Source of the DNA: Puniceibacterium sediminis
Lineage (GTDB): Bacteria; Pseudomonadota; Alphaproteobacteria; Rhodobacterales; Rhodobacteraceae
NCBI RefSeq assembly: GCF_900188035.1
Contig: NZ_FZNN01000006.1
Span: 1-64,000, forward strand
Reading direction: 5' to 3'
Length of the DNA: 64,000 nt
Shown here: piece after piece, positions 18,367 to 26,787 of the stretch
How positions within the stretch are numbered: the stretch's first letter is position 1
Layout: the number at the start of each line of letters is the position of its first letter
Made by a program: the position numbers and the translations under genes
Notes under the pieces: model-generated
What the model saw: the letters and a program-made list of their open reading frames with translations, nothing else
Database searches by the model: none
Told to the model about the DNA's origin: nothing

Positions 18367-18652
18367 GAGCTGGCTGCATGAGCACGCAGCACGACCCCCG
18401 CAAGAGTGCCCGAACATCCGTGTACTGGCGAACAGCTCGGCCAGACCCAAGCACTGTCCACAATGACAGGCGGGAACGCAACCCTGTGACCGATATCGCC
18501 GCTGCCCATTAATTCTCTGATATTGCACGCAGCGAAACGCGATACCGGCGGACCGATCAGTGCGCAGCCAATGATTTCCCTTTACCATATTTTAGATGCT
18601 CACGCTCAATATGCAAATCAGCAGAATTTACATCAAATGAGGAAGCATAAAA
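18367..18652. other. intergenic, AT-richer towards its right end
   Basis: 286 bp with no recognised gene. The last 80 bp before the methyltransferase gene are clearly poorer in GC than the surroundings, as expected for a promoter. Confidence 0.4.
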
Positions 18653-19882
18653 TTGTTAGAAACAACGCCTACTCCTTCGCAAAAAACTCAAGACTTTAAT
18701 GAAGCCGCGCAAAAAGCAGACGGGCTCGTCCAACTCGCAAAATTCGAATCCCTGGCCGATGGCGGCATGCGGACATCACAGCTTCTCTCGGAAGCTCTCA
18801 CCATAGCTCCCCACCACCACGAAGCGCAGGTGCTGCGGGAACGGCTCCATCAGATGTTCGTTCCCCGCTGGCATTTTCCAATGCTCGCAGACAAGGTCCG
18901 CAACAGCGCTTATGCCAAGGCCATTAAGGCGAAAGTCCGGCCTGGTGACGTGGTCCTGGATATTGGCTGCGGTGCGGGTTTGACGGCGATGTTGGCTGCG
19001 CGTGCTGGTGCAAAACATGTCTACACCTGCGAGCAACAACCTCTGATCGCCGCGGCTGCAGTCCGGGTCATCGAAGAGAACGGCCTGAGTGATCGCATCA
19101 CGGTAATTCCGAAACTATCGCACGAACTTGTCGTTGGCGTGGACATTCCGGAACCTGCAGATGTCGTGATTTCAGAAATTGTCGATACCGTTCTGCTCGG
19201 CGAAGGTGCGCTCGCGACACTCACCCATGCAATGTCCGTGCTTGCCAAGCCAGACGCACGGGCGATCCCTGAACGCGGAACACTGATGGCCCAGCTGGTG
19301 GAGAGCGACAAACTCCTGGCCCTGTGGCGACCACAAAAGGCAGAGGGCTTTGATCTGAGCGCCTTCCATCGCTTTGCCAGCGTTGCACAAATGACTCCTA
19401 ATGATTTCGCGGCCTGTGGCCTGCGCGCTTTGGGCCCAGCAACGGATCTGTTTCAGTTTGATTTCACCAAGCCACACACAAAACCGGAGCGAACAACCGA
19501 AGAACTCGCTTGCTCCATCGCAGGCACCATCCATGCCGTCTTTGTGAGTTTTGAGATGGAACTGGCACCCGACATTCTGTTGACAAATGACCTGTATTCC
19601 GACGGCCATTGGGGGCGAACGGCCTTCTTGCTGGACCACCCGAAATCTGCTGACGCGGGAAGTCTTTTGAGGATTACTGCTCAACATGACTCGGCCCAGT
19701 TGAGCCTGTCAGTGCACGATATCATACCCTGTGCCGACGATGCTGGTCACGCTACAGTGTGGATGAAGCGGGCAATGCGTTCACCGCGCCACCTCCAGGA
19801 TACCCACGACCTTGCCGCGACGGCCAACTCGAAACGCCGCCAGTCGGATACCAAGGAAAGTCTGGAGAACCTCGTGCTCTGA
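18653..19882 (+). CDS. PRMT-like SAM-dependent methyltransferase
   Basis: 409 residues from a TTG start preceded by GAGGAAG. FPMLADKVRNSAYAKAI (75-91) corresponds to the helix before motif I in PRMT7-type enzymes. Motif I is VLDIGCGAG (101-109); the double-E loop is SEIVDTVLLGEG (174-185, with E175 and E184); and GHWGRTAFLLDHP (around residue 320) occupies the place of the THW loop. These are the hallmarks of protein arginine methyltransferases, which are uncommon in bacteria. The N-terminal 70 residues and the polar C-terminal tail are unassigned. Codon and base use are slightly less GC-rich than core genes here, so acquisition by transfer is possible. The substrate is unknown. Confidence 0.75.
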   Translation: MLETTPTPSQKTQDFNEAAQKADGLVQLAKFESLADGGMRTSQLLSEALTIAPHHHEAQVLRERLHQMFVPRWHFPMLADKVRNSAYAKAIKAKVRPGDVVLDIGCGAGLTAMLAARAGAKHVYTCEQQPLIAAAAVRVIEENGLSDRITVIPKLSHELVVGVDIPEPADVVISEIVDTVLLGEGALATLTHAMSVLAKPDARAIPERGTLMAQLVESDKLLALWRPQKAEGFDLSAFHRFASVAQMTPNDFAACGLRALGPATDLFQFDFTKPHTKPERTTEELACSIAGTIHAVFVSFEMELAPDILLTNDLYSDGHWGRTAFLLDHPKSADAGSLLRITAQHDSAQLSLSVHDIIPCADDAGHATVWMKRAMRSPRHLQDTHDLAATANSKRRQSDTKESLENLVL

Positions 19883-20262
19883 GCGGCTTGGAATGGACTG
19901 GGGAGGATGAAGAAGGATGCGATTGGCGGGTGATGGGTGCACATCCTGCGAGGCTGGCCAGCTGGTTTCGGTCAAGCGGCCGATTCCGGTATCAGGGTCA
20001 GTATTGGCCTAGCCGTGAAGCTGCCGCAGCCCTGATTGAAGCGCGGTAGCCTCCCGCGTCTCGATCAGCGCTGCACTTTGGGCGTCCAGCTTGGGGATTG
20101 GCCCTGATGACATATGCCTCGGCAAGCCGACGCGCTTGTAACGGCTTTACCTTGGCCAAAGAAAACCTCCAGCCAAACATCGTTTCAAAGACCTTGTGTG
20201 ACAAACCCTTGGCCCAAACACGATCCGGGTTTGTCACATGCGTAACCGTCCGGGCCCTTGCA
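19883..20262. other. intergenic, possible decayed coding DNA
   Basis: 380 bp. A rightward frame ends at 20049 with WFRSSGRFRYQGQYWPSREA, and a leftward frame covers 19998-20300; neither has a convincing start or a family I recognise. The protein-like look of the rightward tail suggests the remains of a gene. Confidence 0.35.
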
Positions 20263-20664
20263 CTAGGCGCCTCGTCTGGCTCCTCCAACATACTTCGCAA
20301 AGAGGGCGTTTACAGCGGCCCAGTCGAATTGTTCCTTGGTCCAGATGGCGACCACGTTTTGTGCCTTGGCTTTTGCGTACATGAATGGCGAAGGGAAATC
20401 GGTCACCATGACCACCGGGGTATTCTTCCAGATCTTGTGCGCCGCCAATTCCAGAACGAAATCAGCGCCATTGCCATCAGGAAGTGCATTGTCCAGAAAT
20501 ATGATTGCGTAGGATCTCTCACTCAGCTTCACACGCGCATCGGCGAGCGACAGCGCAAAAGTGACATCGCAGCTGCGCCCTAATTTGGTCAGCACCGATT
20601 TCATGATCATTCGGTCTACGACGGTGTCCTCGATGACCAGGCAATTGAATTCTGGAGCGGCCAT
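20263..20664 (-). CDS. single-domain response regulator (CheY-like receiver)
   Basis: 133 residues from the ATG at 20664 (MAAPEFNCLVIEDTVVDRMI). The receiver domain has the acidic pair in VIEDT, the phosphoacceptor Asp in IIFLDNALPDGNG, the conserved Thr in VVMVTDFPS and Lys in IWTKEQF. No output domain follows. It could relay phosphate in a multi-step system or act by protein contact. No histidine kinase is adjacent, so the partner is unknown. An alternative start at 20688 adds 8 residues of no clear value. Confidence 0.8.
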   Translation of the reverse strand: MAAPEFNCLVIEDTVVDRMIMKSVLTKLGRSCDVTFALSLADARVKLSERSYAIIFLDNALPDGNGADFVLELAAHKIWKNTPVVMVTDFPSPFMYAKAKAQNVVAIWTKEQFDWAAVNALFAKYVGGARRGA

Positions 20665-20881
20665 GAAGTCTTTCGTGCTCCAATACAAAAATTCCCGCCC
20701 CCTTGTGACACGGGCCTCTTAAAAAAACGGTAAGAAAACTACCTGACCTGGGACGATCTGATCAATTGAAGTCAATCGCCGCTATTCTGGCGTGATCGGG
20801 ATGCAATCCCGCCATAGGTTCTACCTCGCGCGCCTGTCGGCTATGCCAGGATCAAATCGCCCACCGAACGACCCGCCGCTT

Positions 20882-21454
20882 TTAGCGGTTCGCCCCCGGA
20901 ACCCACAATACATCCGCGCGGCCCTCGTCGTTGGCGATCCGGGCGGCGACGAAAAACCAGTCGCTGAGCCGGTTGAGGTATTTCACCGCCGCAGTATTCA
21001 CCGATTCCATCGTGGCCAGTTCGACGACATGCCGCTCGGCCCGACGCGCCACGGTGCGGCACTGGTGCAGATAGGCCGAGGCAGGCGATCCCGCCGGAAG
21101 GATGAAACTGCGCAGCGGCGTGAGCCGGGCGTTCATCGCGTCGATTTCACGTTCCAGCCGGTCGGTCTGGGAATCGATCATGCGCAGCACCGGATATCCG
21201 GCCTCGGAATCGCTCTCCATATCAGGGCGACAAAGATCCGCTCCCAGATCGAACAGGTCGTTCTGGATCAGCGCAAGCTGCGCGCTCATCTCCTCGGGTG
21301 CGTGCAGGCGGGCAAGGCCGACGATGGCGTTCAGCTCGTCCGTGGTGCCATAGGCCGTGACCCGCATCGAATGTTTGGCCACGCGCGCGCCGTTGCCCAG
21401 CGCGGTTTCGCCATCATCGCCGGTCTTTGTGTAGATCTTGTTCAGGACAACCAT
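20882..21454 (-). CDS. PduO-type cob(I)alamin adenosyltransferase
   Basis: 190 residues from the ATG at 21454 (MVVLNKIYTKTGDDGETALG). The TKTGDDGETAL N-terminus binds ATP, and the middle and end carry YGTTDELNAIVGLAR and YLNRLSDWFFVAAR, all standard for the PduO/MMAB type. It transfers the adenosyl group of ATP to cob(I)alamin, giving coenzyme B12 for methylmalonyl-CoA and ethylmalonyl-CoA mutases. That fits the ethylmalonyl-CoA pathway genes ccr and mcd elsewhere in the window. It starts 4 bp after the stop of the small membrane-protein gene upstream, so the two form an operon. Confidence 0.92.
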   Translation of the reverse strand: MVVLNKIYTKTGDDGETALGNGARVAKHSMRVTAYGTTDELNAIVGLARLHAPEEMSAQLALIQNDLFDLGADLCRPDMESDSEAGYPVLRMIDSQTDRLEREIDAMNARLTPLRSFILPAGSPASAYLHQCRTVARRAERHVVELATMESVNTAAVKYLNRLSDWFFVAARIANDEGRADVLWVPGANR

Positions 21455-21458
21455 GATA

Positions 21459-21662
21459 TCAACTACCGCCCCGCAGCCAGACAAACAGAAGGATCAGCAC
21501 CACGGCCACGAATTGCGCCCCGATCCTGTAGCGCATCAGCCGGTTGGCGTGCTTGCGATTGAACTCGCCGCCCTTGGCAAAGCCGCCGATGCCCAGCATC
21601 AGGATGGCGACCACCGCGAGTATCGCAAGCGCCATGACAATGAATAGTGGATCGTGCAGCAT
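21459..21662 (-). CDS. small twin-transmembrane protein, HIG1-domain-like
   Basis: 67 residues with two membrane helices (about 5-26 and 49-63) joined by a basic loop GGEFNRKHANRLMRYRIGAQ. The NRLMRYRIGAQ motif matches the HIG1/RCF1 type seen in alphaproteobacterial twin-TM proteins, which associate with cytochrome oxidase in mitochondria. It is the first gene of a pair with the cobalamin adenosyltransferase. Bacterial function is not established. Confidence 0.8.
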   Translation of the reverse strand: MLHDPLFIVMALAILAVVAILMLGIGGFAKGGEFNRKHANRLMRYRIGAQFVAVVLILLFVWLRGGS

Positions 21663-21734
21663 CTGCCCGGCTCCTCTTTAAGGTGTCTCTTTCGCCTGAT
21701 GTAGCGGGTCAGACGGCAAAAGCGAATGGCAATT

Positions 21735-22559
21735 TCAGCCCCGGCTCAGCAGCCAGTCCAGCATCCGGGTCGGCAGCAGCCGCCGCATGACCGCCATAAC
21801 CTTGGTTGGTGTGGTCACATGGTAGCGCGCCCGGGGGCGGTTATTCTCAACCGCATGGATCAGCGCGTCGGTCACCGCCGATGCAGGCCATTGCGGCCCT
21901 TTCGAACTGCCCTTGTAGAGCTGATCCAAAAGACTGGCGCGGTATTGCTCAACGCGGGCCGAGCGTTCCCAGTCGATCCACTTCTCGAACTGCAGAATCG
22001 CGTTCTTGCGAAAATCGGTCTCGATCGGGCCGGGTTCGATCAGGATCACCTTGATCCCCGTATCGGCCATTTCCATGCGCAACACGTCCGACATGCCTTC
22101 AAGTGCGAATTTCGTTGCCACATAGGCGCCGCGCCATTTCATCCCGACCAGGCCCAGCACGGACGAATTCATCACGATCCGCCCGTGCCCCTGCGCGCGC
22201 ATCACCGGGATCACGAGGTTCGTCAACTCGTGCCAGCCGATAAGGTTGGCCTGAAAGATCGCGCGCATGGCATCGCCGGGGATATCTTCCAGCGGGCCCG
22301 CAATGGCATAGGCCCCATTGTGGAACAGCGCATCCAGCCTGCCACCGGTCTGCCCCAGCAGTGTGTCAAGCGCGGGGCCAAAGGTCGTCGGATCCTCATA
22401 ATCGATGTGGAGCCCGACCAGCCCTTCGTCGCGCAGCATGGCACAGGCCTCGGCACTGCGGGCCGAGGCAAAGACCTGCCAGCCGCGCTGCGACAGGCTG
22501 CGCGCGGCATCAAGCCCGATGCCAGAAGAACAGCCGGTGATTAGGATAGATTTCTGCAT
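21735..22559 (-). CDS. short-chain dehydrogenase/reductase (SDR)
   Basis: 274 residues. TGCSSGIG (8-15) binds the nucleotide, NxAG is present as the variant HNGAY, the catalytic Ser lies in MNSSVLGLVG, and YVATK supplies Tyr and Lys. The C-terminal part (about 200-274) is longer than the minimal SDR fold and is rich in basic residues. This is a classical SDR, probably acting on a lipophilic alcohol or ketone; the substrate cannot be predicted. It stands alone, divergent from nothing, with 73 bp to the leftward SH3 gene. Confidence 0.85.
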   Translation of the reverse strand: MQKSILITGCSSGIGLDAARSLSQRGWQVFASARSAEACAMLRDEGLVGLHIDYEDPTTFGPALDTLLGQTGGRLDALFHNGAYAIAGPLEDIPGDAMRAIFQANLIGWHELTNLVIPVMRAQGHGRIVMNSSVLGLVGMKWRGAYVATKFALEGMSDVLRMEMADTGIKVILIEPGPIETDFRKNAILQFEKWIDWERSARVEQYRASLLDQLYKGSSKGPQWPASAVTDALIHAVENNRPRARYHVTTPTKVMAVMRRLLPTRMLDWLLSRG

Positions 22560-22632
22560 GTCGCCCCGCTCGCATCAGTCCTGTCGGTGATGCAGGCGCG
22601 GGCGCAAAGATGCAATGGTGGGCCGTGTCGCC

Positions 22633-23226
22633 CTATTCAGCCGAGGCCGTCACAAGGAAATCGGCAATCCAGCCAACACGGTCCGAATCCGCCAACCGCA
22701 GCTTCAGCCAGCCGTTGCCGTTGTCCTCCAGCACCTCGACCCTGTCGCCTTTGCCCAGCTTGCGCAGGATCGAATGATCGGTCGAGGGCCCGGCGCGCAG
22801 GTTGACGCGGCTGCCGTCGATCTTGCGGATATCCGCCTTCTTTTCAACGGCCTTCGCCGGATCCCCGGCGCGACCAAGCGCCTGACTCCCCTTGGAAGAG
22901 ATGACCTCGCGCGCCTTGATCGGCCCGATTGCTGGCCGTGCCACCACTGGCCTTTCCAGTGAGGCAAGGATAATTCCGGGCGTGTTGATGTCGGGCCTTG
23001 CGACCAGCTTGGTCACGGCAGCAGGCTTTGCCTGACGCGTTGCCGTGGCACGCGGCGTGACGGATGTGTCCGCATGCGCCATGGTCTGAGGCGCCTGCAC
23101 AGGTTTGCGGAAGACGCGTAGCGCTTCGGCGGTCGTGTGGTTGCCAGGCTGAAAATCGGCACCGCCGCTCAGCTCGTAAAACGCAAATCCCATGACTGCA
23201 AAAGACAGCAAAACATACCGCGACAT
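22633..23226 (-). CDS. SH3-domain (SH3b) exported or membrane-anchored protein
   Basis: 197 residues from the ATG at 23226, which has GGAGG eight bases upstream; the ATG at 23241 would place that Shine-Dalgarno inside the gene. The N-terminus YVLLSFAVMGFAFYELS (4-20) is a membrane anchor or uncleaved signal. A long low-complexity Ala/Pro/Lys linker follows, and a bacterial SH3 domain closes the protein (SRVNLRAGPSTDHSILRKLG, GDRVEVLEDNGNGWLKLRL). Such domains bind cell-wall or protein ligands in the periplasm. No partner is evident. Confidence 0.8.
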   Translation of the reverse strand: MSRYVLLSFAVMGFAFYELSGGADFQPGNHTTAEALRVFRKPVQAPQTMAHADTSVTPRATATRQAKPAAVTKLVARPDINTPGIILASLERPVVARPAIGPIKAREVISSKGSQALGRAGDPAKAVEKKADIRKIDGSRVNLRAGPSTDHSILRKLGKGDRVEVLEDNGNGWLKLRLADSDRVGWIADFLVTASAE

Positions 23227-23401
23227 GCGATAATCCTCCAAAATTCAGAACCTGTATGATCACCTGAAACGCCACAGGGCACGTCGCCCGACAATTGTGC
23301 GTTCCAGCCGTTGAATGTCCGGATCTTACCGCCGGACGAATTGCCAAAAAACGTCAGTCCATCGCTTTACGGCTGTCATGACTGTCGATATCACACCATC
23401 C

Positions 23402-25717
23402 ATGACAGATACCGTTGATGACCCCGACATGAACCCTCGCGACGTCTCCGAACCGCTTCGTCGCGCGATTGGGGACCGTTACTTAACTTATGCGCTGTCC
23501 ACGATCATGCACCGCGCGCTACCTGACGCCCGCGATGGGCTTAAGCCCGTGCACCGGCGTATCCTGTATGCAATGCGCGAACTGCGACTTAGTTCCACTG
23601 GGGGCTTCAGAAAGTCGGCCAAGATCAGCGGCGACGTGATGGGCAACTACCACCCGCACGGCGATATGGCGATCTACGACGCCATGGCGCGGCTGGCGCA
23701 GGATTTCAACGTTCGCTACCCGCTGGTCGATGGTCAGGGCAACTTTGGCAACATCGACGGCGACAACCCCGCCGCCTCTCGCTACACCGAGGCGCGCCTG
23801 ACAATCGTGGCCGAGGCGCTGCTGGACGGGCTGACCGAAAACGCCGTCGATTTCCGCGACAACTATGACGGCACGCTGACCGAACCGGTGGTCATGCCTG
23901 CCTCCTTTCCGCACCTTCTGGCCAACGGGTCCAGCGGCATCGCGGTCGGCATGGCGACGAATATCCCGCCGCACAACATTGCCGAACTGATCGACGCCTG
24001 CCTGCACATGATCAAGGTGCCGGACTGCCTTGACGACACGCTGATGAAATACGTTCCCGGCCCGGACTTCCCCACCGGGGGCATTCTGGTTGAACCGCGC
24101 GACAACATCGCACAGGCCTACCGCACCGGCCGCGGGTCCTTCCGTCTGCGCTGCAAGTGGGAGGTCGAGGATCTGGGCCGCGGCACATGGCAGATCGTCG
24201 TGACCGAAATCCCCTATCAGGTGCAGAAATCCAAGCTGGTCGAACGGCTGGCCGAGTTGATCCAGACCAAGAAGGTGCCGATCCTCGGAGATATCCGCGA
24301 CGAATCCACCGAAGACGTGCGCATGATTCTGGAGCCGCGCTCCAAGAACGTCGATCCCGAAGTCCTCATGGGGATGCTGTTTCGCAATTCGGACCTAGAA
24401 ACCCGGTTCAGCCTCAACCTCAACGTGCTGATCGACGGCGTCACGCCCAAGGTCTGCTCGATGAAGGAGGTGCTGCGCGCCTTCCTCGACTTCCGCCGCG
24501 AAGTCCTCGTGCGCCGCTCCACCCACCGGATGGAAAAGATCGACCACCGGCTCGAAGTGCTCGAAGGCCTGATCGTCGCCTTCCTCAACCTTGACCGCGT
24601 GATCGACATCATCCGCTACGATGATGAACCCAAGGCCGCGCTGATGCGCGAAGACTGGGGCCGCACCTTTGTGCGCGCCATGAGCGAAAAGGACTATGTC
24701 GCCCCGCCCATGGTTGTCGGCGACGACGCACTGGGGCTGACCGAAGTCCAGGCCGAGGCGATCCTGAACATGCGCCTGCGGTCCTTGCGCCGCCTCGAAG
24801 AGATGGAGCTGGTGGCCGAACGTGACCGCTTGATGGAAGAGCGCGCCGGACTTGAGGATCTGCTGGAAAGCGGCGATCTGCAGTGGTCCACCATTGCCGA
24901 TCAGCTGCGCGAAACCAAAAAGAAATTCGGCAAGGACTATGCCGGGGGGGCCCGCCGCACGACCTTTGCCGAAGCTTCTGAGGCACCCGACGTTCCGCTG
25001 GAAATGATGATCGACCGCGAACCGATCACCGTTGTCTGTTCTCAGATGGGCTGGATTCGTGCCATGACCGGGCATATCGACCTCAGCCGCGAGTTGAAGT
25101 TCAAGGACGGCGACGGCCCGCGCTTTGTCTTTCACGCCGAAACCACCGACCGGCTGCTGGTATTCGGCTCGAACGGCCGTTTCTATACCCTGTCCGCCTC
25201 GAACCTTCCCGGGGGGCGCGGCATGGGCGAACCCCTGCGCCTGATGGTGGACCTCCCGAACGAGGCCGAGATCATGGATATCTTCATCCATAATCCCGAA
25301 CGCAAGCTGCTGCTGGCATCCTCTGCTGGCGACGGGTTTATCGTGCCCGAGACCGAAGTCGTGGCCCAGACCCGCAGCGGCAAGCAGGTGCTGAACGTGC
25401 GCGAACCCGCCCGCGCCACCATTTGCAAACCGGTGAACGGCGATGCCGTCGCTGTGGTCGGCGAAAACCGCAAGGTGCTTGTCTTCAAGCTGGATGAACT
25501 GCCCGAAATGGGCCGGGGCAAAGGTGTGCGGCTGCAAAAATACAAGGACGGGGGGATGTCGGATGCGACCACCTTTAGCCTTGCAGACGGCCTGTCCTGG
25601 CGCGACCCGGCGGGACGGACCCGCACCGAAACCGCACTTGACGAATGGATCGGCAAGCGCGCCAGTTCCGGGCGCATGGCCCCGCGCGGTTTCCCGCGCG
25701 ACAACAAGTTCAACTGA
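23402..25717 (+). CDS. parC: DNA topoisomerase IV subunit A
   Basis: 771 residues from the ATG at 23402; in-frame ATGs at 23378 and 23315 are alternatives but add non-conserved residues. [39 protein letters not shown] and catalytic Y128 in AASRYTEAR identify a type IIA topoisomerase A subunit. The shortened C-terminal domain with blades such as [15 protein letters not shown] fits ParC, not GyrA. It decatenates replicated chromosomes together with ParE, whose gene is not here. The residue matching the quinolone-contact Ser80 of E. coli is Met (M89) and that matching Glu84 is Asp. A strong hairpin lies just after the stop. Confidence 0.93.
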   Translation: MTDTVDDPDMNPRDVSEPLRRAIGDRYLTYALSTIMHRALPDARDGLKPVHRRILYAMRELRLSSTGGFRKSAKISGDVMGNYHPHGDMAIYDAMARLAQDFNVRYPLVDGQGNFGNIDGDNPAASRYTEARLTIVAEALLDGLTENAVDFRDNYDGTLTEPVVMPASFPHLLANGSSGIAVGMATNIPPHNIAELIDACLHMIKVPDCLDDTLMKYVPGPDFPTGGILVEPRDNIAQAYRTGRGSFRLRCKWEVEDLGRGTWQIVVTEIPYQVQKSKLVERLAELIQTKKVPILGDIRDESTEDVRMILEPRSKNVDPEVLMGMLFRNSDLETRFSLNLNVLIDGVTPKVCSMKEVLRAFLDFRREVLVRRSTHRMEKIDHRLEVLEGLIVAFLNLDRVIDIIRYDDEPKAALMREDWGRTFVRAMSEKDYVAPPMVVGDDALGLTEVQAEAILNMRLRSLRRLEEMELVAERDRLMEERAGLEDLLESGDLQWSTIADQLRETKKKFGKDYAGGARRTTFAEASEAPDVPLEMMIDREPITVVCSQMGWIRAMTGHIDLSRELKFKDGDGPRFVFHAETTDRLLVFGSNGRFYTLSASNLPGGRGMGEPLRLMVDLPNEAEIMDIFIHNPERKLLLASSAGDGFIVPETEVVAQTRSGKQVLNVREPARATICKPVNGDAVAVVGENRKVLVFKLDELPEMGRGKGVRLQKYKDGGMSDATTFSLADGLSWRDPAGRTRTETALDEWIGKRASSGRMAPRGFPRDNKFN

Positions 25718-25723
25718 CCTTTC

Positions 25724-25760
25724 GGGGCCCGCCTGCTGCGCCGTCAGCGTGGCGGGCCCC
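25724..25760 (+). terminator. hairpin after parC
   Basis: GGGGCCCGCC (25724-25733) pairs perfectly with GGCGGGCCCC (25751-25760) across a 17-nt loop, starting 6 bp after the parC stop. No long T tract follows, so it may act as a 3'-end stabiliser or Rho-assisted terminator. A second small stem (25784-25790 with 25799-25805) follows. Confidence 0.6.
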
Positions 25761-25811
25761 GCGCCGAATTTGCGGCTGACCCTGCCTTTGGCCCGCGTCA
25801 AAGGCTGCCTA

Positions 25812-25831
25812 TTTTTGAAGAGAAGAAGCGC
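25812..25831 (+). repeat. 20-mer copy A, shared with 52181-52200 in inverted orientation
   Basis: TTTTTGAAGAGAAGAAGCGC is identical to the reverse complement of 52181-52200. In both places it lies 3' of a gene on the same strand (parC here, the thioesterase there) and just after a short hairpin. See copy B. Confidence 0.8.
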
Positions 25832-25853
25832 ACGAAACCGATACGCGACGTAG

Positions 25854-25865
25854 GTTGGCGCTAAC
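25854..25865. promoter_or_regulatory. GTT-g-GCGC-t-AAC palindrome upstream of etfB
   Basis: GTTGGCGCTAAC has dyad-symmetric ends (GTT/AAC) around GCGC, 163 bp before the etfB start. It is close to the TTGCGCTAA repeats in front of pckA. A regulator site is possible; the sequence alone does not prove it. Confidence 0.35.
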
Positions 25866-25960
25866 GTGACGATTTTGCTCTGTTTCACCCGGGCTTCTGA
25901 CGGTATCACCCCTGTGACGCTTGTCACTCGTGTCCCGGAGCGGGGCGCGGCACACCTGAC

Positions 25961-26010
25961 GCACCAGACGGTGCGCCCAAATCGTCGCACCAAACCGGTG
26001 CGCCCAAATC
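25961..26010 (+). repeat. duplicated hairpin element in the etfB leader
   Basis: Two copies of GCACC-loop-GGTGCGCCCAAATC lie head to tail at 25961-25983 and 25987-26010, just 18 bp before the etfB ATG. Each copy can fold its own GCACC/GGTGC stem. The element is likely inside the transcript leader and could act as a tandem RNA structure or as a protein-binding duplication. Confidence 0.65.
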
Positions 26011-26028
26011 TGAGGGAGACCTGCGCAG

Positions 26029-26787
26029 ATGAAGGTTCTGGTACCTGTCAAACGCGTGATTGACTATAACGTAAAGGTTCGCGTCAAAGCGGACGGAAGC
26101 GGTGTCGATCTGGCCAATGTGAAAATGTCGATGAACCCCTTCGACGAAATCGCTGTCGAAGAAGCGATCCGTCTGAAAGAGGCCGGCACAGTCTCCGAGG
26201 TCATCGCCGTCTCCATCGGTGTGAAACAGTCCCAGGAAACTCTGCGCACGGCGCTTGCCATGGGTGCGGACCGGGCGATCCTCGTGATTGCAGCGGATGA
26301 TGTACATCAGGACATCGAACCGCTGGCCGTCGCCAAGATCCTTGCCGCCATCGTCAAGGAAGAAGAGCCGGGTCTGGTTCTTTGCGGCAAGCAGGCGATC
26401 GACAATGACATGAACGCCACCGGTCAGATGCTGTCGGCGCTGCTGGGCTGGTCGCAGGCGATGTATGCCAACGACATCAAGATCGACGGCGACCATGCCG
26501 TGGTCACACGCGAAGTCGACGGCGGTCTGCAGACGATCAAGGTCAAGATGCCCACCATCATTTCGACCGACCTGCGGTTGAACGAACCGCGTTATGCGTC
26601 GCTGCCCAACATCATGAAGGCCAAGAAGAAGCCGCTGGATGAAAAGACCGCCGCCGATTACGGCGTCGATGTCACCCCGCGTCTGACCGTGGTCAAGACA
26701 GGCGAGCCTGCGGAACGCGCCGCCGGTATCAAGGTGGGCTCGGTCGACGAGCTTGTGGCGAAACTCAAAGAAGCGGGGGCTGTGTAA
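26029..26787 (+). CDS. etfB: electron transfer flavoprotein beta subunit
   Basis: 252 residues beginning [36 protein letters not shown] and [16 protein letters not shown] are ETF-beta hallmarks; AMP is bound by this subunit. With EtfA it carries electrons from acyl-CoA dehydrogenases and dimethylglycine/sarcosine dehydrogenases to ETF-ubiquinone oxidoreductase. The window contains likely donors: methylsuccinyl-CoA dehydrogenase, the ACAD at 53663-54898 and the flavoenzyme at 42055-44556. The stop overlaps the etfA start by one base (TAATG). Confidence 0.95.
   Translation: MKVLVPVKRVIDYNVKVRVKADGSGVDLANVKMSMNPFDEIAVEEAIRLKEAGTVSEVIAVSIGVKQSQETLRTALAMGADRAILVIAADDVHQDIEPLAVAKILAAIVKEEEPGLVLCGKQAIDNDMNATGQMLSALLGWSQAMYANDIKIDGDHAVVTREVDGGLQTIKVKMPTIISTDLRLNEPRYASLPNIMKAKKKPLDEKTAADYGVDVTPRLTVVKTGEPAERAAGIKVGSVDELVAKLKEAGAV

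Noticed and set aside
24395-25993. Long leftward open frame of 532 codons opposite parC
   Set aside because: It mirrors the codon periodicity of parC, shows no protein family motif and starts in the intergenic stretch without a ribosome binding site.
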